A DNA stretch of 21,262 bases from Isoetes engelmannii (taxonomy: Eukaryota; Streptophyta; Lycopodiopsida; Isoetales; Isoetaceae): positions 1-21,262 of the forward strand of contig JAANSK020270492.1 in assembly GCA_011763485.2 (NCBI GenBank). Direction: 5' to 3'. Under the pieces are notes generated by a model, which was given only the letters and a program-made list of their open reading frames with translations, made no database searches and had not been told where the DNA came from. Below, piece after piece: positions 1 through 9,313 of the stretch; position 1 is the stretch's first letter; each line of letters starts with the position of its first letter. The translations under genes and the position numbers were made by a program.

Positions 1-1470
1 TTTATTCCTGTCTTTGCATTTATACTTGTACTGGATTCTTTGATTCAATAAAGTCTGACGTCCTTCAACAAAAAAAATGACTCCTAGATCTTTTTGAAAT
101 ATTTTAAACCGACTCTGAAAGAGCTTTCATAAATATAGCAGCACATTGTAAACTTGTAGGTCTATACAAGAGGATTATTTTCCCGTTCTTCACTTGAACA
201 CATACAAAATGATTATGTAATTCAATATGTTTTATACTCTCATGCAAGACTGAATTTTTGGTCATGGCAATACAACTTGTACTATCACAATATAATGGTG
301 TTGGCTCCTTTTGAATCTTTCCTAATTTTGCAAACAATCATCTAAGCCATATTATTTCTCTACATATAAGTGATATTGCTGCATACTCAGCTTCTGATGT
401 AGAAAGAGCAATAGCCGGTTGTTTCTTACTCTTCCAGGATATGACAGTCACACATAGTAAACAAGCATATCCAGACCTTGATCTACGAGTGTCCACATCA
501 TCTCCCCAATCTGCATCTGAAAGACCTTCAAGTAATAAACTATGTTCATGTCTGAAAATAAGTCCATAGTTCTGAGTCCCTTTCAAAAACCTTAAAAATA
601 CGTTTCGCACATCTCCAATGTCCCTCCCCAGGGTTGTTTAGAAATCGACTCAACACATTTACTCCATATGAAGGCACATATTGAAGGCATCCAATGTGTT
701 CACTATAAGGTCAATTCATCATACTATGTTCCTGCTCTGTTGTTTTAGGACACATCTCATAACTGATCCTTTGTCCTGCTGCTACTGGAGTTATTGTTGG
801 TTTACATTCTGTCATTCCAAACCTTTTTAAGAATCCCTAGTGGTCCTTTTCTAAGTAATAGCTATAAATCCCTTTTCCCTATGTCTATGAACTTCCATAC
901 TCAATAATTGCTTAAGTTCCCCTAAATCTGTCATTTAAAAACTCTGTTTTAAAATATCTTTGCAATGACCTAAGCAATTAATATCATTAGCGGCCATGAC
1001 ACAATCATCTATGTATACTGCAATTATGCAATATTGTTCACCTTCACATTTCCATGCATATTTAATTTTTAAACCCATGTGCTTTCAAATGATTATCAAG
1101 ACATACATACCATTGCCGTGGTGCTTGCCTTAAACCATATACTGATTTTTTCAATTTCCACACCTTACCTCCATCAACTTCATATCCAGGGGGTTGCTCC
1201 ATATAAATCTCTTTATTTAAGTCTGCATTTAGAAACGCTGTGCTAACATCCATATGATGCAATTGCTATGGCCACAATAGCCCGAATACTTGCCAATTTA
1301 ACAACAGGAGAGAAAGTTTCATCGTAATCAATACCTTCTTTTTGAGTAAATCCTTTTGCCACCAATCTGGCTTTGAATTTCTATGTATGTCCATCTGGTC
1401 CCTGTTTAATTCTAAATATCTATTTGTTCCCAACGACATTCCTGTTAGCCGGTCTAACAACTAGTTTATA
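1..1470 (-). mobile_element. Ty1/copia retrotransposon fragment (reverse transcriptase and RNase H part)
   Basis: Fossil of a Ty1/copia pol region, read right to left. Seen: near 1140-1260 the copia RT signature ([11 protein letters not shown], then EQPPGYE and [13 protein letters not shown]); near 340-610 the late RT to RNase H part (FLKGTQNYGLIF, SDADWGDD, SRSGY, SWKSKKQPAIALSTSEAEY); near 104-337 the end of RNase H (LYCDSTSCIAMTKN, HIELHNHFV). The order RT then RNase H on one strand is the copia order. Gag, protease and integrase are absent on the right, where the fragment stops at about 1460-1475 against Helitron sequence, and no LTR is visible on the left before the window ends. The element is broken in several places and looks old. 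Start and end are approximate. Confidence 0.9.
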
Positions 1471-1474
1471 AGTA

Positions 1475-1733
1475 TGTACATTGCAGAAGGAGGTCTGTAA
1501 ATGACGTATGGGTTGTCCATATAATGCATTTTTTCTCCATGAACTAGATTGTCATCTCATGGTGGATGTTGCATCTATTGTACACATGTTCTCTTATCTA
1601 TATAGATACATATATAAGGGATTCAATACTACAAATTTCCAAGTAACTCAAGAGAGGCATTTAACTTCAACCGGAATTAGAGAACCGCGAACATATGGTA
1701 TGAGGCAGACACTTGGAGATGAGCCAACAAATG
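1475..1733 (+). mobile_element. Helitron Rep gene remnant, left part
   Basis: Part of the Rep (HUH nuclease) region of a Helitron. Seen: PYNAFFLHELDCHLMV, then FSYLYRYIYKG (1592-1621). In plant Helitrons this is the well-known block VVPYNPYLLLKYDCHINVE followed by a YLFKYIYKG motif with its tyrosines (Rep motif 3). WVV, the residues expected just before PYN, are present at about 1511-1519 in another frame, so there is a one-base frame change at about 1520. The HUH histidine motif should lie further upstream and is missing; copia sequence begins there instead. The frame runs to 1733, where an LTR element interrupts it. This is a dead fragment, not a working gene. Confidence 0.8.
1729..1733. 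repeat. target-site duplication, left copy
   Basis: AAATG directly left of the LTR element, matching CAATG directly right of it (4801-4805) at four of five bases. Five bases is the usual target duplication for LTR elements. Confidence 0.6.
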
Positions 1734-2004
1734 TATTGCAGATATGAGATCAATAAGATGGAGCATGGCTGAATAATGGAGCCTAGATTACAGTCATATC
1801 CCGAATAGGGCTCTGGACCACACCCTTCAGTGCATATTGAAGAACTCGGAAGAGCAAGAATAGCAAGAGAGACCGTATTCTGTATGATACTAGATGCTTC
1901 CTTATATAGGATCTTGAGTCGGTGGAGTTGCAACGGTCTGCTCCAAATATAGCTTGAGACAAAAGTGGCATTGCGGTGATCATGAGAGATTCCATATTCC
2001 AACA
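1734..2004 (-). repeat. 3' LTR of the nested element
   Basis: A 271-bp copy that aligns along its whole length with 4533-4800. Shared stretches include CCTTATATAGGAT and GAGTCGGTGGAGTTGCAAC. It is followed by the purine tract at 2005-2012 (minus strand). Confidence 0.85.
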
Positions 2005-2120
2005 CCCCCACTCAAAGGGATGCCGTAATGAAATGGAGGTTCCCTTTGAAAATTGTACAGATGGAATCTCCTATTTTCAATACCCCCACTCAAAGGGATA
2101 CCGAAATGTAATGAGGCTCT
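2001..2120. repeat. 78-bp duplication of the LTR-end and polypurine-tract region
   Basis: ACCCCCACTCAAAGGGAT occurs at about 2003 and, with one change, again at about 2081, each followed by related text (CCGTAATGAAATG and CCGAAATGTAATG). The bases before the second copy (CTATTTTCAATA) also resemble the end of the LTR (CCATATTCCAACA), so the LTR terminus and its purine tract appear to have been duplicated together. Confidence 0.7.
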
Positions 2121-2424
2121 GTTCCTCATAAGTGTGAGCCCTCAGTAAAAAAAATACTGATCAATCTCCAGAAGACAAAGTTCAGGATGGTGTGTCTTTC
2201 AGATGCAGCAAATGGAGCTAATCTTCATTCTGCTATGAGCATGCCAACATCCTACTCTGTTACACGTCCAAGTGTATGCCCCAAGACCATACAAGTATTT
2301 CTAATCCCTTGCTTGGTTGGGATACTAGTATATATATCAGGAAATACTCCCATCCCACTTGAAAGGATGCCAAAAATCCACAAACTTAAACAGTGCCATT
2401 GCCTCTGCCAGCAAATCTATGGCA

Positions 2425-2790
2425 CAGGTGTGTTCCCCAGACTTGGCAAGAGAGTATCACATGCTCAGCTTGCTTACTGACGCTAATAACACAACACCAA
2501 TCACTACTACCACATGTATGTTCCCCAGACTCGGTACAAGAGTACCACATGCTCTGCTTGCTTACTGGCGCTAACATCCCAACATAATCAGAGAGGGCTT
2601 CCAAACTTTTCTTGGCAAAGACACTCACCAGAGAGGTCTTCCAAGCCTATTTCTTGGCAAAGACATAAAAACAGAAGGATATCATGTAGACTCAGCAAAG
2701 GAGTATCCATGTTGCTCCACTTGCCTACTGGCCTTGACATTGCTACCACAAACTAGAGATGTCTTCCAGACTTATATCCTGGCAAAACAC
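2425..2790. repeat. Degenerate modular tandem repeats inside the LTR element
   Basis: Module A (TGTTCCCCAGAC, then AAGAGTA, CACATGCTC and GCTTGCTTACTG) starts at 2431 and 2519, with a weaker third copy near 2680-2740. Module B (GAGAGGTCTTCCA, then TTCTTGGCAAAGACA) starts at 2591 and 2631, with a weaker copy at 2755. The modules lie between the LTR-proximal purine tract and the rest of the interior. I see no conserved protein reading in them. Confidence 0.7.
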
Positions 2791-3164
2791 TCGAGAAACA
2801 AATAAAAGATGCCATTCACACTCATATGATATAAAGTACAAAGGTTTCCCAAATACCTTGCATGGCACTTCCATCATAATATTGTCACCACAAGAAATAT
2901 GATAACACTACTTGCTGCAGTACATGATGTTGTTACCATAGCATTGAAATCATCTTTTCAAGATGACTTCCACAAGAAAGACTGAAAACATAGAATTCAA
3001 GCTGTATAACATTTGCTTGCCATCACTAATCTGCAAGTGATAAGAGTTAATGTGAAGCGGGTCTATAATTTGCACTGGTTGACTTCTGTTTATGCAACGT
3101 ACATAAATAACTCATGTACATATATAGAGCAAATAGGTGGTTGATCCATACGTTCCACCATTTA

Positions 3165-3216
3165 CCCAGGCTTTTGCAAGGATTTCAGTACCCAGGTTTT
3201 CGCAAGGATTTCAGAT
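3165..3216. repeat. 26-bp tandem duplication
   Basis: Two adjacent 26-base units sharing CCCAGG.TTT..GCAAGGATTTCAG. Confidence 0.75.
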
Positions 3217-4272
3217 GCTTTCGAACACGCAGAAGTAGCAAGGACTCGGGTGGTTCACCCAAAGAATGTATGTGATAATGTCGTAAAGAGTAACAGACAG
3301 AAATTTCTGAAGAAAGGGCTGAAGGATGCGAATATTCAAGAAAGAATAACACACGTTGCTCTAATAGAGAGGCAAAATCAATGGCAAATGATGAGATGGA
3401 CAACAAGGTGCAGTGCGAAGGATGGATTAGAAAGAATGAAGAAGGAAAGAAAAAGGAAAGAAAGAGGGCAGAGGTGAAGGGGCAAGACAAAAGAAATGAA
3501 GGGAGGATACATGCCATTAAATAGGCAAAGCAAATGAAACGTGAGCTACAGACTGAAAGAGGGAAGTTTGGAGGCAAGACAAAAGAATCCGAACGCCTTA
3601 ATGAAAAGAAATTGGCAGAGTAACAATACCTTTCACCTTGTAAGAATGCTAGACTTCAGTAGCTTTCGACCATCATGTCATGCATTTTACCTTCAACACT
3701 TCAAAGGGTGACAAACTACTCCTCAACATGCACACCCCATATAACTGCAGATTTTGTGTGTTTGCTGTTTTTCTTTGAACTGTATAACTCACCATCAATG
3801 TTGGTAATCCATACCAGTTGGAGCACACTGCCTGCCATGATATCAAGTATAATTCACTTCAAGAAAAGGCAATCTATAATCTTAGCCAGAAGACATCATG
3901 AAAAGATCTTAACAAGGATTATGGGCAAGATATCAATATAGGTTGGTGGCAATACAAACATAAGATATTTAAGATAAGCAAGAGCAAGGAAATGACAAAT
4001 GGGCTGTCAAGAGTAGTAGCAGGGAAATTTATAAAAGATAGGTATCATTCGTGGGCAAGAAAATATGCCGGGACAAACTGGCAGCAAGATACTAATAAAT
4101 GCAAGTTAGCAGGAAAATGAATCATCAAAAGTAGTCAGGACTCGGGTAAGAAGAAGGGTATATGCTTCAGAAAGTGAAAGAATATGTAGAAGGCTGGGAG
4201 TGTCAGATGCAAAGCATTCAGACCATCAGGAAGCAATAACGGCAACAATAGTGGATCAATGCTAATGCCATT

Positions 4273-4298
4273 GAGAAACAAAGCAGAGAAACAAAGCA
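4273..4298. repeat. 13-bp perfect tandem duplication
   Basis: GAGAAACAAAGCA is present twice in direct succession, inside the LTR element. Confidence 0.8.
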
Positions 4299-4532
4299 GG
4301 ACTAAAAGGGGTGTTGGATATCAAGAACCTGTTCCTTTTGTGATCTGGGCGCCTTTTCTTCGATCCACAAAAGAACATGACAATTCTTAAGATAACAGTC
4401 CAGTCAGACTTAATCGATCAACCAGAAAGGAAGAAATCGTTTTAGATTCGCAGAGGGTAGGTTAGATGGATCAAAATGTGCTGAGTCTTGAGTGCGACTC
4501 AGGCAATTGCAGTTGAGTGTGGGCCCATAACC

Positions 4533-4800
4533 TGTTGCAGATATGAGATCAACAAGATGGATTGAGTAATGGAGCCTAGATCATCGTCATGTTCCGAATA
4601 GGGCTCGTCGGGACCACACCTTTCAGTGCAGATTGAAGAACTCAAAAGAGCAAGAATAGCAAGAGAGACCATATTTTGTATGATACTGGATGCGTCCTTA
4701 TATAGGATTTTGAGTCGGTGGAGTTGCAACAGTTTGCTCTAAATATAGTTTGAGAAAAAGTGGCGTTAGTGGTGATCATGCGAGATTCCATATTCCAACA
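4533..4800 (-). repeat. 5' LTR of the nested element
   Basis: A 268-bp copy with TG...CA ends, partner of 1734-2004. On the minus strand it is followed directly by GGTTATGGGCCCACACTC, the position where a primer-binding site should lie. That sequence is not an obvious match to the usual initiator-tRNA-Met site of copia elements (TGGTATCAGAGC). Confidence 0.85.
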
Positions 4801-5400
4801 CAATGCAAGAAAGGCCAGTGCCTAGGGATGAAATACGAGACTATATAAAGGCACGGTACCTCTCAGCTGCAGAAGCGTTGTGGAGGACAATGTCCTATCA
4901 CATCACAAGTCACCATCTGTAGAATGTCTTCAATTGCATTTACCACTGCCAAATACTAGGTCACTTTTGGACTGCTATTTCTTGTGGCCCCTAGATCCGA
5001 CGTTCGATTGTCTTACATACATTTAGTATCACGGACAATGTACATAGAGTACATATAATGGAACACTAGGAACACAATCTACTGACTGAGGACAGGGTTT
5101 ACAAGAAGTATCGTTAGAAAAAGATCGAGACAACCTATAATATGTAGAATACGCTTATTATTGCCTCGCGTTGGGGAGGCATTCTATTTAAACAAATTTT
5201 GCACACCAACCTACGGGGACATGGGAAGAGCTCAAATTGGTAAATGGTCAACAACATCGAATATATTAACAAGCTGCAGAAGCACGTGGACTGCTTGCCG
5301 CACATAATGAAGCCGTACTCGTTATGGAAGAAGCAGCATTCATTGTCCTTGAATCCCACACAATTGTGCTTTCTGTTTGCAATTTCCCTGATTTTTGTAG
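4801..5400 (+). mobile_element. Helitron Rep gene remnant, right part
   Basis: Continuation of the Helitron Rep frame beyond the nested LTR element. Seen: DEIRDYIKARYLSAAEALWR at 4827-4886, matching the well-known DEIxxYIDARYVSASEAAWRIFGF block; KSPSVECLQLHLP at about 4907-4946 in another frame, matching RSPAVxRLxVHLP; RLLLPRVGEAFYL at about 5149-5190, matching the GRIYFVHPRAGERYYL block; and weakly TQLCFLFAISLIFVA at about 5362-5406, matching the QLRSLFATILxFC block. The order of the blocks is the canonical one. The reading changes frame several times and carries stops (for example TAG just after SHHL near 4918), and it sits one frame away from the left part, so this is a decayed copy. The right limit against the LINE is uncertain (5400-5460). 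Confidence 0.75.
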
Positions 5401-5439
5401 CCAAGAAAAGAATGGAGCATCCATCACATCTCTCTTATC

Positions 5440-6875
5440 GTTCCCATTTGTGGAGTTATGTGATGACATGGTAGAAAGCAATATAGGAGTAAAGCAAGGG
5501 TGTCCATTATCACCTACTCTATTTGGCTTATTCATAGACCAGTTTGAAGGTTGGATACGAGCGCATGGAGGAGATGGCACCTCTTTGAGTGGGTATGTAC
5601 TCATGCTTTTATTATATGCTGATGATGTTGTATTGGTATCCCGAAGCATACAAGGGATGCGAAAACACTTAGATGTGCTTGCAACATTTTGTGAGGACAA
5701 GGGCATGCAAGTGAATTTAGATAAGACCAAGACAATGGGTTTTTGGGGCGACCAAGACAGAACATGTTCGATTTTACTATAAAGGTAAGCAAGTGGAAGT
5801 GGTAGAGCCTAAATGTTGATAAGAGTCCTAATTGGAATCAAACAGTTGAACATAGGGTGAATGCGGGTCTAAAAGCGCTATATGCTATGTAGAGGAAATG
5901 TGTAAACACAGAGATATGGAATTTTGGAATGAAGCACATGGTCTACAAGGTGCTTGTCCAGACGGTTGTGCTATATGGCTGTGAAGTCTGGGGACCATGC
6001 CTTGCTAATGATAGCTGGAAAAAAGTGGAAAAGATACAAAAGAAATTTTTTCACACGGAATTGGGCACAAAGATGCAAACACCATATGACATGATGCTAG
6101 TTGAATGTGGAATGATGCCGCTTGAAGCTGAGGCTCTTTGCATACTGTTGCACTATATGTGCCAAGTCCTATATGATATGCCAAGTAATAGCTTGCCAAG
6201 ACTTGCTTTAGAGGAAAACAGGAATAAAGGCTGGTATGCAGATATAGCCAGATGGCTTATGAAGTGGGGAATGAATATACAATAATTGGAGATGCACAAA
6301 GAGGACATTAGTGGTTGGGTCCGGAATAATGTTTTGAGTAAGTCATGGAGCGTGCCAGCTGTGAAGAAAGAGTACTACAGAGCTCATTTAAATCCATCTC
6401 TGCAAGAAGCGCAGTATCTTAGGGAACCTATATCAGTAAAATTCAGGCAAGCAATTGCGAGAATACGGCTGAGTTCACACAGGCTGGGTGTGGAGATTGG
6501 GAGATGGGCAGATATTGCACATGATCTTACACATTGTCAATTATGTGATGCGGGAGTAGTGGAGGATGAGGCTCATGTCTTGCTTTTCTGTTGCGCTTAT
6601 TCGGATATCCGGATCAAGCATGAGATCAGTGATACTTCGCTTGTAGATTTCTTTCAGCACTCAGGCTCATGTATCAGGGGTTGTATTGTGGAAATTCTTA
6701 ACCATAGAGAGGTCCTATTGAAGCAACAAAAGGTAGAGGAGACAGAGGTAGAGGAGCCCAGTGTATTGTTCTCAAAGGACGCACTGGATGACTTATTTTA
6801 TAATTTTGAATGCAATGTAATCGTCTCATAGACCTGGGGGTCTCGAAGACGCAATAATAAATTTCATTTCATTTT
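5440..6875 (+). pseudogene. LINE (non-LTR retrotransposon), 5'-truncated and decayed: RT to C-terminal zinc knuckle
   Basis: Seen: the RT core NIGVKQGCPLSPTLFGLFID, then LLYADDVVLVS with the catalytic YADD at 5615-5626, then NLDKTKTM (frame 2, to about 5755); FYYKGKQVEVVE (frame 3, about 5772-5807); and NWNQTVEHRVNAGLKALY, TVVLYGCEVWGP and VEKIQKKFF (frame 1, from 5815). The C-terminal part (6286-6828) has RLSSHRLGVEIGRW and a C-x2-C-x9-H-x4-C knuckle (HCQLC...EAHVLLFC). The frames change near 5755 and 5810, and in-frame stops lie at 5890-5892 (TAG) and 6283-6285 (TAA), so it is dead. The natural stop is at 6829-6831, and a short 3' tail ends in ATTTCATTTC-type repeats near 6875. Endonuclease and 5' RT parts are missing, as expected for 5' truncation. 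It appears to abut or sit inside the Helitron remnant. The clade is not assigned. Confidence 0.88.
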
Positions 6876-7357
6876 TCCACTACACTTTTTTACACCATTG
6901 GAAAAATCCTCATCCAAACCAAGAAAAATTAGAGTCCAAAACAGAAAGATGACCTTCAACTATAATTAAGCTGCTCAACCATGGCAAAACATATGGTTTC
7001 ACATATAATACGTCCCCGGAATCATAGTTCTAACCACTGCGAGAAGCTCCTCCCGCAATACAAAACTCAATATTGCAAGTTTATTTACTACTAGACTAAA
7101 CACTCAACGCAAATAGACACAAATAGAAAATGAATGGAAAGTAATGGAATAGAACATTGAAAATAACTTGCTACTTTATAATAAGCAGATTTTTTTCTAG
7201 GTTGTTTTACGATGGGTACGAGATAAGGTTCCGGGCAAGGAAGAACCCTTAAACCCCGCGACACCAGGGTATGCCGAAACAACTTATGGGCATCCTACCA
7301 GCAGGAAGGTCTGTGATATGATTTCTGTTATTGTTAAGCTGATGCTCACATGTGGAA
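6876..7357 (+). promoter_or_regulatory. Upstream region of the DEAD-box gene; no gene seen
   Basis: About 480 bases without a reading frame I can support, between the LINE tail and the proposed first exon. It should hold the promoter and 5' UTR of the downstream helicase gene, but I see no clear TATA box at a convincing spacing. Assignment is by position only. Confidence 0.3.
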
Positions 7358-9313
7358 ATGGACTTCCATTTTATGTGTAGATGGGCAGCTGTGCAAGTCT
7401 TACAAGGCCCTGTAATAGTTCCTGTTAAAATGAGCTTGGAGGGTCTGCAAAAAGGATCCAGTCATTTCAATTTGCTCCAGGTGTGCGTCTTTCCATTCTA
7501 ATCGATAATTACTTCGGCTATAGTTTTCTTTGTAGCTTTCATTACAATTATGATTATTCTTCTCTGCTATTAAACGAATAAAACCCAGTTATACAACATT
7601 TTTCTGCATTGATACTACGATCTTATCCAATGCATTGTCCTACATCTATTACGCAACTTCTATTCCTACATCTCATTTTGAGGACTAAGCCCCAATTTAT
7701 ACAATCGCTCACATAATGCATCTGAATATAGCCGGCTTACTTACAGTTGAAGTTCAGTTTGTGATGAAACTATGATGTTTATCTTTCAGGATAATGTAGT
7801 TAGAATGGCCTGTACAGTAGCAAACTCCAGATTGTCGCGGAAGGATTCCTTTGTGCATGGAAGTGTCAAAGCTTCAGTTTCCATGTTGAGTGAGCAAACC
7901 TATCAGATAGGACATGTGCCTGAGCTTAAGAGCGCTTCAGTATCATCAACATCTGTTGATCGAAGTTTCCAGTCACTTCCACTTCCAGGATCATTGCTCA
8001 AAAAGTTACACTCAGAGGGATTGGCTTTGGCCACTGAGGTGCAGTTTAAAGCAATTCCCATACTTTTGGAAGGCCATGATGCTGCTATACAATCCTATAC
8101 AGGATCTGGAAAAACTCTTGCTTATCTGCTCCCAGTACTTTCACGGGTAGGTCCATTTCAATATGATTTAAAGGGGAGCAAGAATGAGACAGAACTACAG
8201 AATAAACAAGGCGTCGAGGCAGTAATTGTAGCACCTTCGAGGGAGTTAGCAATGCAGATAGTGCGGGAAGCTGAGAGGATCTTGGGCGACGAAAATAGAA
8301 AGATGGTGCAACAGCTAATTGGTGGTGCTAATGTCAAAAGGCAAGAAGAGGCACTGAAGAAAAACAAGCCTTTGCTTGTAGTTGGAACCCCTGGAAGGAT
8401 TTCTGAAGTTAGTCGTGCAGGAAAGCTTCATACACATGGCTGCCGCTTCTTGGTCCTTGATGAAGCAGACCAATTGCTGTCTCCAAAGTTCAGAAGCGAT
8501 ATGCTTAGAATTCTAGAACATGTAGGTCAGCAAAGAAATTCAGAGCATATGGACGACCCTGTCTCTGCTGTTACGAAAGAAAAGAAACTTAAGAGGGTGG
8601 AGCGCCAGACGATCTTAGTATCAGCTACTATGCCAACAGCAGTCTTACGAGCTGCATCTCGCTGGGGAAACAAGCCTGTATTAGTGAAGCCTTCGTCAAT
8701 TGAAGAGGTAGACATGAAACCAAAGGATTCAAATCTTGATGAGAAGAGTTTACCTAACCCTGATATTAATGATATTAAAGGAGTTAGAGAAAGCTTACCT
8801 CCAAATTTGACTCATTATTATCTCCTAACTCAAATTCGTCACCGGGTGGATGTTTTAAGAAAATGTATCCATGCACTGGATGCACAGTCAGTGCTGGTGT
8901 TTATGAATTTCTCTCGCAGATTAAAGGATACCGAATTTAAGCTCCAGGCAAGGTCTATTTCTGCTGGTTCATTGCATGGCGAGCAAGGAAAACAAGAGAG
9001 AGCAAACATTCTGGCAGCTTTTAGATCAAAGAAGCTGCGTGTTCTTGTAGTAAGTGAAATGGGTGCAAGAGGACTTGATATTCCAGATTGTGATCTTGTT
9101 ATCAACTTAGAACTACCAACAGATGGGTCACATTATGCCCATAGAGGAGGAAGAACAGGCCGGATGGGAAGACATGGTACAGTAATTTCAATATGTGAAC
9201 AACGAGAGGAATTTGTTTTCAGAAAATTCGAACAGGAGTTGGGAATATCAATTGAAAGATGTGATGTGGCAGATGGTAAGCTTTTCCTTTATAATACAGA
9301 AAAGCAAAAGTAA
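7358..9313 (+). CDS. RH47: DEAD-box ATP-dependent RNA helicase, RH47/ISE1-like (organellar), two exons
   Basis: Full-length DEAD-box helicase. Proposed model: exons 7358-7480 and 7790-9313, 548 residues, close to my recollection of Arabidopsis RH47 (about 550). Motifs in that numbering: Q-motif region SLPLPGSLLKKL then EVQFKAIP (about 102-131), I SYTGSGKT (143-150), Ia APSRELA (189-195), Ib TPGR (241-244), II DEAD (265-268), III SAT (319-321), IV SVLVFMNFS (408-416), V ARGLDIPD (467-474), VI HRGGRTGRMGR (492-502). Stretches such as KLHTHGCRFLVLDE and SLPPNLTHYY, and the natural end after VADGKLFLYN, are typical of RH47 (At1g12770, known as EMB1586/ISE1, a mitochondrial helicase affecting plasmodesmata). 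It would unwind or remodel RNA using ATP. The N-terminus is rich in S, K and R, as expected for an organellar presequence. A conservative single-exon alternative starts at ATG 7805 (502 residues); the ATG at 7772 lies inside the proposed intron. Confidence 0.9.
7481..7789 (+). other. Proposed intron 1 of the RH47-like gene
   Basis: Donor CTCCAG/GTGTGC at 7480/7481 and acceptor TTTATCTTTCAG/GATAAT at 7789/7790, 309 bp, phase 0. Joining them keeps the frame open from 7343 (after an upstream TGA at 7340-7342) into the helicase frame with no stop. This is inferred from splice signals and frame only. Confidence 0.5.

Larger units (their letters stand above)
1734..4800 (-). mobile_element. Non-autonomous LTR retrotransposon (copia-like ends), nested in a Helitron
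   Basis: An element of about 3067 bp bounded by two direct LTR copies (1734-2004 and 4533-4800). On the minus strand each LTR begins TGTTGGAATATGG, a common copia-style start. A purine tract (AGTGGGGG on the minus strand, 2005-2012) lies against the left LTR, which makes that the 3' LTR and sets the minus orientation. The near-matching 5-bp flanks support a single insertion event, and the Helitron Rep reading continues on the right side. The 2.5-kb interior carries no gag or pol that I recognise on either strand; it is made of degenerate tandem repeats (2001-2790, 3165-3216) and a purine-rich stretch (about 3290-3600). It therefore resembles a TRIM/LARD-type derivative. The two LTRs differ at roughly a tenth of positions by eye, so the insertion is not recent. 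Confidence 0.8.

Noticed and set aside
1667-2011. Open minus-strand frames of 70-114 residues across the left LTR, and a similar frame at 4499-4729
   Set aside because: They lie within the two LTR copies, match each other only because the LTRs match, and have no protein signature.
2187-2756. Several overlapping plus- and minus-strand open frames
   Set aside because: They translate the tandem repeat modules in different frames; the repetition explains the openness.
3185-3577. 130-residue minus-strand frame rich in Ser, Phe and Leu
   Set aside because: It reads a purine-rich strand in reverse; low complexity, no motif and no expected position for gag.
7772-7804. ATG at 7772 as the helicase start
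   Set aside because: It lies 18 bases before a strong splice acceptor (ATCTTTCAG at 7781-7789), so it is probably intronic.
8158-9105. Minus-strand open frames inside the helicase
   Set aside because: Shadows of the well-supported plus-strand helicase coding region.
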